Positions 49,554 through 61,768 of a stretch of DNA of 64,000 bases are shown in pieces. Position numbers and translations under genes: made by a program. Below the pieces are notes generated by a model that saw only the letters and a program-made list of their open reading frames with translations, did not search any database and was not told the DNA's origin. Source of the DNA: Helopsaltes ochotensis (lineage: Eukaryota; Chordata; Aves; Passeriformes; Locustellidae); the NCBI GenBank assembly GCA_013400155.1, contig VXBM01001079.1, forward strand, positions 45,727 through 109,726, given 5' to 3'. The first letter of the stretch is position 1. Each line of letters begins with the position of its first letter.

Positions 49554-52019
49554 ATTGCAATGTGTGCAAACAGCTATTCTTATGAAATATTCTGACTGGT
49601 AAAGGGATGTGGCAAAAGCCACAGTTTAAAAAAGATAATCCTTTAGTCATAATTTTTTCTTTATTGTCTTTCATTATCTCTTTCCTCCCGATGGTGTTAG
49701 TACCCCCTGTGATTTCCCCCATGGCCAACATTGCATTGACCAACATTTCCTATAAAAGGATTTCTCTTTTATATTCACTCTGGTGTTCAGGAACTCTGAA
49801 AGTTTTAAAGCTGTAGCATTGCTTTACTCATGAGACTTAGTACTGATATATGTCTATCTGGCTTCAATCAAACATGAAATGAACTTACATCTGCTTGCAA
49901 AAGATTATGTAGATGAGCCATTATAATGTTAATGGTAAACCAGGTCATTAGAGAAGAAAATAAAAATTAGTCACACTCTTAAAATATGCTATGATTTTTG
50001 AAAATCTTGAAAAGAATGCTGTTTCCAGTATCTCAGAAAAATAAATCCAAAAGGGATCTCCTGGTAGATGAGAATTTAGGTTTACCGTTTTCAGAGACCA
50101 TGAACTTTCATTTGATCTTGATCTTAAGCTGTACAGACTTTGCCATAGTACTTTTCATGAGAGAGTAATTCATTATCCTTAATAAAGGCACACTGACTGG
50201 GAGTCATCTGTTCTTCACTGACTCCATTACAGATATGACTTAATTAATCCTGGCTTTTCATAGCTAAATCGAGATGAGATGAGATGAATCCCACTTTTGC
50301 TGAGTTTCTCAAAGCCTGTATGAAAAATTTTACTGATTCTGTTTTCCTAAGATAGGAGCTTGAAAATGATAAATGCTGCAGAACAATGATGTTTTGAATT
50401 TTTTTTTTTTCTCCTGGAATGCTGTTGAAACATTCTCATGAGTTTCTACCTTATAAAATTTAGCTGGGCAAGGGCATGGTAGGATCATTATCTATACTGA
50501 AATAGCAGAGATAATATTACTGCCATGGACAGAAACACTGAACATAAAATAAAAATGTTTCCAAAGCATTGTGAATAGAATATATGTTTTCACCATTTTG
50601 CCCTGACATCAGTTCAATTTCATCGGTATGCAATTAATGATGTAGATCATTGTTCTACCTACTCTAAGTAATAAATTATATGCTATATGTGTTTAATGTT
50701 GTATGTATGGAGGACTATATTCACACATGTCCAGAGAGGAACATGCTATCTTCATGGAATATCTGTGATCAAATTGAGAGCTTTTAGTGCATTATAGCAA
50801 TGTTTTAAAGTATTGCATATATGGATATATTTATAAAGTACTTAAATATCTTCATCTGATCACAATTGCTCCATTTGGTGTGCAGATGTACTTGCATTTT
50901 AATCTGCAAAGCCTCAAGTTTGTGAATACTTTGGTGAAATTATGAACAACATATTTCAAGGTTTTATCTTCCCATTGCTTAAGGAGTTTTATGAAACGTG
51001 ATGTGAGATGTGGAATGTTCCATCAAGTTGTATAAATAAGTGAAACCATTTGTCCTTCTGATCCTCTTGCATGTAAATGCTGTCAGGATGAAATGGCTGT
51101 TAAGAAAATGGAACATAATTAGACCTGGCTTATTCTAAATACTCTCAGTATAACTCAAACTAAGGAAGCTTAATATTTAAGAGTAGGTAATTAAGATAGC
51201 AGACTTTTTGCTTAACATTTCTCCTCAGTATTTTTTTTGTCAAGCAGTTTGAATTGTTTATGTTCAGTACAGCTTCTGTATATAATATGACAGGAAAATC
51301 CTGGCATTCACTGAGGCACTGGTAGTTTAATGTGACTGCTACTACAAGGGAAAAGTCTGCAATAATTCTGCTACTCCTCTGAAAAAAATCTTTAAATCAA
51401 CAAAGAACTGAGATTAGTTAATTAATTAATATTCATTCTCATTTTGCCTGAATATGAATAACTAAGACATATAATTTTGGATTGAGCTTTTTGAACCATT
51501 GTAAACCAAAGGAGAAATACATTCGTCAATACAAAATGAAACTAAAACCTCTCTTTTTTAAAAATTAAAATTGAAATTTCTAATTGCATTAACTTTTTAT
51601 TTAGATTGAATTCTACTGAGGCAAAACCATAATATAGTGTCTAGCATCTGCAAGCATCTATTATGGAGTCTTCTCTCTGCTACTCCAATAAAACTGGAAA
51701 TTTGCTTTTAAATGCCTATTTATTTGTCTTTATGCCACTTAGGATGAAACTGTCAAAATACTTAAAGTAATTTTTATTATCTTCTTGATTTCCCAGGTTA
51801 CTTTCCAGGGCATTAAATTTTGAAATAATGAAGATAAACTTGAGGAAAAACCCTATATATACAGGTCACTTTATCCAAAAATTTGAGGGGAAAAAACAGA
51901 ATTAATTTTACCTGCTCTATTGGGATTTTCAATTGTAGTAATCTATAAGTGATTATGAAGTAATAGGTTGTAATTAGTAGTATTTTAGATTCTGTGTTTA
52001 AATGTGGACCTTCTATCTC
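49554..52019. other. AT-rich non-coding DNA, no gene seen
   Basis: Unique-looking AT-rich DNA. It contains a short GAGAT repeat near 50271-50287 and a T run at 50400-50410. The part at 50840-51130 looks less random and could be conserved regulatory DNA; this is a guess from composition only. Confidence 0.5.
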
Positions 52020-52066
52020 AATCCCTTCCACCTCAGGATGTTGTGTGAGTCTATGATTCCATGAAC
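52020..52066 (+). mobile_element. Possible CR1 3' tail
   Basis: ATCCCTTCCACCTCAGG is followed by GTCTATGATTCCATGA, like the final 40-50 bp of a CR1 with its terminal octamers. No longer body is recognisable upstream, so this is either an extremely truncated insertion or the end of a strongly decayed one. Confidence 0.45.
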
Positions 52067-53061
52067 TGAAATTGTGCCTATTTGTTATAAGTCAAACAGT
52101 GGTGCAACATGATGATTCTTATCAAAGTTTTCAATTACTTTAAACATCCTTAAATCAAATCAAGCACAGACTGTCTCCTCTGGAATGGTCCCAATACTTA
52201 ATCTTGTATCTTTTTTTGCAGTGTAAGTACAGTGTAGTTCCGAAGCTGAACAGAATTTTATTGCAGTGAGCTTTTTGTACATTTTTTCATTTCCTGGTTT
52301 TGCCACGTCTTAATTTTCTTCAAGTTTTTAGTTCATTTACATATTGTTATCCCAATGTCACCTCAGTTCTAATTGAATACATTAGATTTCTTTGTGGATG
52401 CAAGCATAATCCATGAAGCAGCAGGAATAACCAGAGTAACCCATCAAACCAGGCAGACTTTAAGGCTTAATTATATGTTATATGACAGTCACGACAGATA
52501 TCTTTACTGAATGTTGCTAAGCAAGATAAAACACTACATGAAATATGAGAGGTTCATTGGTGTATTTGTGTATTTTTGTCCTTTGGAAAGGCAAATGATG
52601 ATGAAAGAAACTTTGTTCCAGCTGTGATGGCTAAACTCCTCTATGATGTATAGGAATTCTTTAAGCTTTCCTATAGTGTTTTCATGGGACTGAGTGTAGT
52701 ACTGGTAAGGTTAGAGATATACTCACTCTTAAGGTCTTCAACTGAGTGAAAATAAACAGAAAAGACAAGTAAGAAATGCAAAACTAAACTTTGCTTGGAT
52801 GCTTCTGATTAATTCCCTGTCAAACTAGCAAAGAAACCCCATTTGCTTCAGCATGGTGCGTTTGACAAAATACACTCACAAAGGATATGAATAGGGCATT
52901 TATGCAAGCACTAACAAGGCAGGGAGACAGCAAGATCGAAACCACTCATGTTTCAAGGTGGGGCCAGTTGATACGGAGATCAAGAATTTTAATCAGAAAT
53001 AATTAGATGTCAGAAATATATATTGATAAAATTGTGACCAAAACAAGGATTGTGGATCCTT
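52067..53061. other. AT-rich non-coding DNA
   Basis: No repeat, exon or RNA gene recognised between the CR1 tail and the solo LTR. Confidence 0.5.
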
Positions 53062-53066
53062 AGGGT

Positions 53067-53348
53067 TGTTGCTATTGAGTATAGTAAGAACAATACAGAC
53101 ACTTGGAAGGTGAAAGAGCAAAAGAGGGCTTGACCTTTATTCTGACTCTATTATATACCTTCTTTATTTTAACTATGGATTGGCAGAGAGTGTTGCTACC
53201 TCTCCAATCCTACTGGTCAAACTAACAGTCTATTAACACTTTCCTCCTGCATGAAAATATGAAAACAAACCCTTTGTTGATACTTGAAAGCGTGAGAACT
53301 TCGTTACAGAAATGAAAACGCATCAGAAGGCTGAAAATCAGGGCGACA
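53067..53348 (-). mobile_element. 282-bp solo LTR with 5-bp target duplication
   Basis: Minus-strand LTR. On that strand it starts TGTCGCCCTGATTTTCAGCC and ends ATAGCAACA, giving the TG...CA ends of retroviral LTRs. AGGGT flanks it on both sides (53062-53066 and 53349-53353), a 5-bp target duplication. A TATATAA box lies at about 53151-53158, and AATAAA lies at 53136-53141 on the minus strand. The AACTAACAGTC and CACTTTCCTCCTGCATG segments match a songbird ERV LTR type I recognise. There is no internal sequence, so the provirus was lost by recombination between its LTRs. The intact borders suggest it is among the younger insertions here. Confidence 0.85.
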
Positions 53349-56300
53349 AGGGTTGCTGCTAGGTAATTGTCCGTGATTTTATTTAGAAACTCCAGCTTTA
53401 TAAGGTATGCTAAGGTTCATAGGATAGATACAGTTTCTTTTCCCTGCTAAGTGCTTTATGATTTCTACATCACATATAAGAATCATGAAGATTCACTATA
53501 GCTCTCTGTTTAAACTTCCTTCTAGTCCAGACAGAGAAACTGGTTGGAATCATTCCTCGTCTGCCAGTAGAACTTTCCCTCACAATGAAAGGAGATGGAT
53601 AATTCACAAGGAATGATTGACTGGCTGAAATCAGATCATCTTTCATATTCATGAAAGCTGACATGAATTTTAGAAAAATCTCTTCAGATGTGATTTTTTT
53701 TCCCTAAAAATATTTTTGAATTGTAGAGTTAATATTTCTTGATAGTATTTTTCAATCTGTTACAATACACTAATTATTTGAGAGATTTGATCAATTAACT
53801 AAGACTTATAAAGGTTTGGGGCTTTTTTGTCTGATATCAGAAAAGCTAGTTTTGTTTTCAAGGGACAATTTCTTAGTCACAAAAATATTTAAAATATTGA
53901 AAATTTGTTCTGTTAAAACATACTAATGATAATATATTTTTATGAATATTTATTAACAGAAATTCAGGAGTTATTCAAACACATGAAAATATATTTTTAG
54001 ATTTTTCAGTATTGTAATTATTTTTGCTTGCTGTTGGATAATTTCTTTAAAAATATTTGACTTTTCAGAATATTGGAATATCCTTTTTGTCTCATGTTTT
54101 CCTTCTCTGATGTATGCTTTCTGTCTTCTTCTACTTGACAACATATCCAATTATTTTTCTAGTAACAACCAATCATACTAGAATTTTTAGTATTTTTAAA
54201 TATGTATTGAAAGAAGTAATTTAGGACACTGAAATCACAATGTATTGTAAATGTAGTTTAGCTAATATTTTCCTCACTTTGAACATTATATGTAATCTAA
54301 ATATAAATATTTTATGAGTCTCATTGAGCAATTTTAGTTTTGACAGATTAGTTTTAAAAAGTCATGGGTTTTAATCTGTGGAAATAGAAAGAAAAAATCA
54401 GAGTTGTTATTACTGAAATTTATTTGAAGACAGAATGATTCCTTGGGAAACCTGTCTCTTGCTTTTCTGCATTTTTGGCTTGTATCTTCCTAAAGCTCTT
54501 GCCCTGAAGTGTACAAGACAAGAACCATGATGTGGCAGTGAGGGCACCCCAGCAGTATTTGGAAGGACTGATAAGTCTAAGAAGGTTCAAGAAACAGAGA
54601 GAAACAAAAGATCTCAAAGGTGAGAAGCAGAAGAACTTAAAGAAACCCTGTAGATGTGTAGGATCTTTTTGTCAAAAATATTCAGTAGACAGCTGTTATA
54701 AAACAGAAAATTAAAAACAAACTAACAAAAACCAAAAGAACAAATAATCTATTTACTCGGCATGGTATCATAAAGTGTCATGCTTTGGAAGTATCTGTCT
54801 TACAGAATCTATCTGCCACTAAGAAAGGGAAAAGATTTGCTTCAAAGATAAATTTCTATCAAAGCTGGAAATTTGTCAACCATGTGCCTAAAGACTATTT
54901 ATTTATTCACAGTATGAGTACAGAGCACTGAAGTGTTGTGACCATGGGAAAATCCAGTGTGACCCTTGCACCAGAGGACATATTTCCAGGAGACACTGTC
55001 ACCAGTGACGCTTCACACAGAAGCTCATTTATAATGTGTCTGCTATGCTGAATTGCTAAATAAAAACAGTTCCTGTTTTTGTTTAATAGACAGATTTACA
55101 AGGCCTATGCTGGTCACTAAAAAGCTGGAAAATTTGTTTTCTTACAGAAAACTGAAAGGCAGAAAATTAAAGTTCGTGTGGAAAAATCTTTGCACTTTAA
55201 AAATACATCAGTTTGCTATATGCTAGAAAAAATGTCTGTCTGAAAAATAATGCTGGTATAGGAAGAAATGGATATAAAGTGATGATGGGTACAAACATTC
55301 AAACTGTAAACTAAAATAATTAAAATTAGGGGGAAAGCATCTGGAAAGAAAAATACCCAACCTCTTAGTTGATGTGGTGAGAAGAAAACCTATCTCTATA
55401 GTGAAGCCTGAATGATGTCTGAATTCAGCTAAATTGTATACATATCATCAAATTTGGGGTGACTGGACTTAATGATCCAGGATCCCTCTTATAATGCTGG
55501 GTCCCTTGGTTTAAAGGCATCTTCATGGAACGAAACCTATTGGTCTTGTAACCCACAAACAAGCCTCAATACTTAGAAATGGAGAAATAAAACTGACATC
55601 CTTAAGGATAAACATGGGGGAGTCTTCATTCAAGATATGTCAGTGCTGTCATTAAAGACATTGATGTACTGCAGCTTCTCTGTCTCTGAAAGTGATGAGT
55701 GGTGAGAAATGTCTGCTCAAGACCTACATGACATTAGTGAAATGAAATCTTTGGAATATAAATCCCTTGACATTGACAGAACACAGAATACCATTTCTCA
55801 TTTTATTAATTTCTGACTCAGGAAAGGCACTCCACAGTTTTGCTGATTATTCTGAAGTATTAAAATTTCTGTTCTCTGGTTTCTTCAGATAAAAATAGCA
55901 TGGATTGATGTCTTAGTTTAAAGACAATTTAAGAGACAGATGCTCCAAAATTATTTACCTCCCTTTTAGTTTTAGCCAATGCCTTTCCATGAATATGAGT
56001 AGATATAAAACCCCATATTTACTCAAAAAAACCAAAATAGCATCAGACAAGAGAAATAATAGTAATAATCACTAGTTACTAAGTTGCTGAAAGCTCATGG
56101 GCTCCCTGGGAATGCAGAGAAACTAAAAATGCCAAAAAAAAAAAAAATTGGTGTACTCCACAGACAACTGTATGGGGGAAACCAAACAAGGTGGCAGCCC
56201 TTCCCCCTCTCCTGACTATGTGTGCAGAGAGATAAAAAAGAGAGAGAGAAAATAAACCAACACAACACAATTACGAAAACTCCCCCATACAACAACCAAA

Positions 56301-56843
56301 AGTGAGCAAGGGCAAAACAGAAAGAAAAAAACTGGAGTCCAAAAATATATCTATTAGAATACAATAATATTCTGGGTTATATTTTGCCCAGGAAAGGCCA
56401 ATACAGAGGAGGAAATCAAGAGGAAAATCTAATACTTCCTATGAAGGATGAATTTTCTGGCCTATCAAATAAAGCTATAGGATATATCATAAGGGTTTAT
56501 GATGTAGAGAGCAAATACCAGTGCCAGTGGGACCCCATGGGATTTGTACTGCAAGATCAGATGAAAATGCCTGGAAATACTCAGGGAGTTTAGTACTTTG
56601 GGGCAGTCTATATGGCATCCCTGTGGTGGCACAGCCTGGATAACAACAGGTTATGGGAAGACTGTGAGTATAAACTGTTGAAGGGAACAAACTACTACCT
56701 TATTATCTACCTCTGAGTAAGAGGATTTTAGCTGAAATTGATAATTCTGTGAGGAAATCAGCAATGGTGACAATTACTCAAGGTGACCATCAACCTGATT
56801 AAACAGTAACCAAATTGCTGCCAAAAGTAGGGGCAACTAAAGT

Positions 56844-56876
56844 ATGAAATGAAATGAAATGAAATGAAATGAAATG
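56844..56876. repeat. (GAAAT)n pentanucleotide array
   Basis: About six perfect copies of GAAAT/TGAAA. Short simple repeat. Confidence 0.95.
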
Positions 56877-57246
56877 TAAAAGAACAAACATTTGTAAGAG
56901 TGGGAAGTGACTTCAGAATGGGAAGATGGAAACAACAGTAGTTAAACCTGTTTTGACGCTGCCAGAACTTTCTCCACAGTGTCATAACTGCCTTGGGTAG
57001 AAAGAGATGAGCAGAGAGTATCCATCACATGCAGTGAAAATGTGGGTTGCAACAAGAAGAAAATCCACAACTGAGGTTTGCAGAGGGGGAGCCTTTTCTC
57101 CACTGTGGGCATCATGAGATATTAGAGATTGTCACAGTTATATACAAAGTTGAAGCATCTGCATGTTGAACAAGAGATGTACATACAGAGAAATATTCCT
57201 GTTCTTTTCAGGTTGAGCAGTTTTCCCCTTTGATATCTGTCTTTTT

Positions 57247-57271
57247 TTGTTTGTTTGTTTGTTTGTTTGTT
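57247..57271. repeat. (GTTT)n tetranucleotide array
   Basis: About six copies of TTTG flanked by longer T runs. Confidence 0.93.
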
Positions 57272-58619
57272 TTTTCTGTCCATAGGTATGAATATACAGG
57301 AGAAACTAATAAAACAAACACCCCAAGACCTTGCCTTCAAGAAACCCTTCTTTCCAGCATTTTTCAACTTTGAAAGTCTTAGAACTTCAAAACAGCCTTT
57401 CCTGACCTGACTTCTGGACGCATTAAGAAAGTATCCTATCCAGTGCTTCCTAGTTCATAATCCCTGGAGAACAATCCATTTTCTTGTCTTTGTAAAGGTT
57501 TTAATTTAGCAATCATTAACTACCTTTCAGCTTTCTCAACAGTCTCCTTATGCCTACCAGGATGGTCAGTGGAGTTTGCAAAGAAACTTTTTCTATACAT
57601 TTTAAGAAGGATTTCTTGCTAGCTCCTTCTCTGCAACTCCTCATAGACTTCCAAACACTTGATGGATTTTCAGCTGAGCCACCTGCTTGAACAGCCTTCC
57701 ATCATCCCAGGTGGACTGGCCTCTAGCTGAGACCCAAGAAGTAGCTCAAAAAGTACAGTGGACATTTGCACGATTAAATATTATCTTCTTTTGATGGACT
57801 GTGGGGTCACATGGCTGAGGGAATCATAGGCCAACATGCACTAATTCAGAAGTCACCACTTTTTGTATGCTACCAGGAATCATGGACTTCAAAACACTCC
57901 ACAGCAAACTTCATGGCAGCTAAAGATTAAACATCTTTATGTGTTATGTGCAACAGCAGAGCATGAGGATTTAGAGGCATACTTCTAAGCCCTTCAGAAG
58001 AGTGGTTGGCCCTATTTGTAATCCAATTCCTAGTCGACCTCACACAGAGCTCTTGCAGATCTAGGTATCACATCTTTGGAAAAGGAAAACAACTTGACCA
58101 AGTTAAATTTCATTCGTTTGATGAGAACTTCAATAAACATTTCATACCACCTATGTTTTTAGAGACATAGGGAAGATTTAAATGTACAGGCTTTCTGCCC
58201 AGAGGTAAGTCAGGGAGAAATGAAAATGTCAGATTTCCGAATGTCAGAAGCAGCCAAAAAGGTGCAATTAATTTCTTCTTGTTTCAACCTAGTGCACCTT
58301 AGCACTGACCTCAGGCCTTTTTCACATTTTCTGAACTAGTTCTACTTAGATTGGGTACTTCATTATTATTGATCATACTAGTAGACTAGTAACTAGTATT
58401 TTCTTTTCCCTTTTGATTTTAAATATAATTCATAGTCAGATAAGCCCTGATTGGTATTACTTCCCTTAACCATCCAGCCACAGTCTGGACAAGACTTGAA
58501 GTTAATCCTGAATTTTAACTTCTTGAAGAAATAATTAAATCAGTGTTAACAGCAGCCCATGTGGAAAGTGTCTGCCTAGTAATTCATTACCACCAGCCTG
58601 TCTCTAATTTGCCAGTGTG

Positions 58620-58705
58620 CATGGCACCCCTATAGTAGTGTGAGGGAAGCAACAGATCATTTATATAAATTAAAATCAATAGGGGGCTGAGTACAGACCC
58701 CAGTG
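58620..58705 (-). mobile_element. Possible ancient CR1/L3-like RT fragment
   Basis: The text ATCATTTATATAAATTA...GGGGGCTGAGTACAGACCCC...GTGGAATATCCTC resembles the reverse complement of the LINE RT segment (G-PQGS / DDL region) that in CR1 reads like ACAGACCCCTGTGGAACACC. Only about 85 bp and strongly diverged. A chance match is possible. Confidence 0.35.
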
Positions 58706-60621
58706 GAATATCCTCTGGGCAAGTGGAAATTTTAAAGACTAAGGACCTAATCTTAGCTGCTTGACTTCTTTCATCAAGATAAGACTTAAAAAAATTAATT
58801 ATAATTTATGAAATATTAATACCTGGAAAGCTTTTGAGCACAGATACTGTGTTTCAGCAGAGTCAAAATGAAGGCTTTTTCAGGATTCAAAGTACAGTGT
58901 CAATGCGGCAAACTTTTACAGCTTTAAAAAGCTTATTATTTTAAATGTCACTAAAGGGGATTTTTTTTCTCTCTTTCCCTGAGCAACAGTGGTTTTTTTG
59001 AAAATAATTAATTTGTTGCCAAGAAGTATAATTTCCAATGTCTTTGAAATGTATTTCTTGATCCAAAACCAGAAGAGGAAATGTCTTTTTTCATTTTGTA
59101 CTTCCATTACAATGTAATTTTCACTTCTTTATCTGTGAAGGTTCCATCCTTGACTTTAGTACTTACTGGCTATAACTTACAGCAGGTGAGAATCTGGCCC
59201 AAAGCCTTCATGCATATATTTGTTTTGAGAGAATTATTAGATAGATAGATATGGATATTTCTGACATTCAGAACATACAGACACCTGAAAGTCTAAAAAG
59301 TCCTTATTACTATAATGGCTGCAGCACTGCATTTCACAGAACACTTAATGAGATCTGGATGCATTGAATGACTTACTTGAAGTAATTCAGCAAGCAAATG
59401 CTGGAGTCCCAAAACCCCTTGCTGTCAGTAAAAACACTGCTTTTCCTAATGGGTCAAAGTTGACAGGCAATAAAAAATAACCCTTTTCTTGAACACAGAG
59501 CATATAATAACTCATGCTAAAATCTACATTTGGCAGTTTCAAGATATATATGTTAGTCTCCCACAGAGTTATATTATTATTTAATTTGTTTTTTTCTGCT
59601 GTGGCATCTTTTAGTGTAGTCCTGTTTAGAGTTCTGCTTGTTCTCATTCTACACAGATTATAAATGCTTTGGTGCAATATCTTTATTGGCATTGTGAAGT
59701 GCACTGTTAATCTACTCTTTGCTATGCATAATATGTAATGGGACAACCTGGGGCAAGTCTAAACTAAATGTAGTTCTGGGAACTTTGGTATTGTCTATTG
59801 AGTATTTTCCATGTCTTGCTTTTCAGAACTTATCTGGAAAATAATTGCATGCATATGACCAATAGGCAATTCCTAACAGATACTGCCATCTCACATAAAG
59901 TGTTGTGCTTTAAATTGAGCACAGCTTCCACTTTCTGCACTTTGTTTCTAAGGATACAGTCATGAACAGGGAGCATTTTCCTCAGGAGCTCATCTGTTCC
60001 CGCTGCTTCTCCCTCACCTGAAGTCATAATCCTTGGTTTGTGGCTATAATCAGCTCTGTGGAAACCAATTGTGATGTCACAGGCAGGAGATTATGACTTA
60101 AGGGGCTGAACAAACAGCAGGAGCAGGTGACCTCTAAAACACAAGATGTCTCTTTTCATGCAAAGATAGTTCAAATGAAAAATAGGACAAAAATGTGCCT
60201 ATCTTGGAGAAGAAAACGTTCGGGTTTCTAAAAGGCATTAATTGGATTGCAAGAGTTAATTTGAAGTGAAATTCTCTGTGATTATATCAAGAAGAGATAA
60301 TATATTCAGTAGCAGCTGAATTACTAAGTTTAGCTTCTAATTTCTCATTTGATTAAATGACAAACACTACTGATGCAATCAGCAACTTATCTATCTTTTC
60401 ACATAAAACTGGAACCATGTAAAAACTCATTTCCTTTCTAGCTAACTTTTGGTGTGAACTCAGCTGTAAAATGGGTCAAATTTTTAAAGGTTTCTGCTTT
60501 TTTTTCCCCTTTCATTTCATGTAGCAAACTGATCAGAGGGAATTTTGATAGCTTTCTAAGGGAATGTTTGTGTGATTTAACAGCTTGTTTTATGACAGCA
60601 TTAAAGAATCAGAGTTGATTT

Positions 60622-60677
60622 GTGTGGTTTTTGGTTTTTTTTTTTGGTTTTGGTTTTCTTTTTTTTTTTTCCCCTTT
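60622..60677. repeat. T-rich low-complexity tract
   Basis: GGTTTTTGG and long T runs ending in CCCC. Confidence 0.9.
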
Positions 60678-61086
60678 GTGTAATAGTCAGAAGTTTGGTA
60701 GGGAAATTATTTGTATCAACCAGTTTTTTCTTCAGTCCTGTTCTGAGAAAATGTAACTGAGCATTTTGGACAGCATCTTAAACAGGACCTTTCATAGGGA
60801 AGATTCTTGAGATCAATTCCCACTTAAAAACCCTGCTTATTGCAAGTTATCATTGAGATTTGGACTACAAATGTGGTTTTACCACCATACAGATTCATCT
60901 GCAGACGATGGATTTGTGCTTCATATAAAAGCAGGGAGGTTTTGGTGGTCTGGATATCAGTGTATCAGGAGGCTGAGTGAAAACAGACATTTATTTTAGA
61001 TTGGATTCCTATTCTTTTTTGTGTATCACATTGTGTTTTAAAGAAATGTATTTTGGTCCAGGTAAATGACACTTGGAGAATAATGC

Positions 61087-61130
61087 TTTGTTGTTGTTGT
61101 TGTGGGTGTTTTGTTTTTGTTTTTGTTTTG
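61087..61130. repeat. (GTT)n and (GTTTTT)n tract
   Basis: Five GTT units, then GTTTTTGTTTTTG-type sequence. Simple repeat. Confidence 0.9.
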
Positions 61131-61693
61131 GAGGGGAGGGTGGTTGTTGTTTGAACTTTAGGACAAGATTTTTTTCCTAAAGGAGAATTTTCCTCTTACT
61201 AAAATAGTCATTTAACCTGAAGTGTTATTTGTGAACAGCTTCACATCTACATCAGAGATGTGAACTTAGATGACTGGCTTCTTTAAAATATAAAGGGGTT
61301 GTTGCATGATACTGAATGCTTATTGAACTGTGATCTTCTCTTGAATTTTGTGCTTATCGATACTAGCCACCAAAAATTACAGGTAAACGTATAAGTCTGC
61401 TTTGCGTGCTCAGATAAATCTTTTTGTGTCAGTTTTGTAATCTGTAAATTGGAGAATATAAGCGCTTGGTTTTTTTATCTTTTTTTTTTTTTTAAATCAG
61501 TGGTTGCAAAAGTTTTAACACAGAATACTAGGGAGCCTATCAGTGTTGGAAAGTGGACTCTTGTAACTAAATTTCCAAAGCCATTAATCAGTTAAATCGG
61601 TTAAATGTGTGATTTGTGTATGAAATCATAATCACTGCCCTGAAAATGTAAGGGTATATCCGATGAGAAAATATTGTATACATATTTTCTGAG

Positions 61694-61768
61694 GGAAAAA
61701 AACAAAAAACAAACAAAAGAAAAAACCCAACTCTAAAATCCCAAACTAACAAAACAAACCCCCACAAA
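61694..61768. repeat. A/C-rich low-complexity tract
   Basis: Runs of A broken by C, CCC or G. Similar in style to the tracts at 16031 and 34879, but no repeat body is attached. Confidence 0.9.

Larger units (their letters stand above)
53354..58619. other. AT-rich non-coding DNA, weak exon-like site
   Basis: No recognised gene. At 54913-55090 a splice-acceptor-like TTTATTTATTCACAG is followed by a 31-codon cysteine/histidine-rich frame, a TGA stop at 55006-55008 and AATAAA at 55059-55064 (see findings). The stretch holds simple repeats at 56844-56876 and 57247-57271, and an A run at 56135-56148. Frames at 56079-56364 on the minus strand are F/L/S-rich products of A-rich DNA. Confidence 0.45.

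Noticed and set aside
55440..55510. Possible CR1 3' end (GACTGGACTTAATGATCC)
   Set aside because: Only a loose resemblance over about 35 bp and no terminal octamers.
56079..56364. Hydrophobic minus-strand frames suggesting membrane proteins
   Set aside because: The F/L/S bias comes from A-rich plus-strand DNA. No start context or homology.
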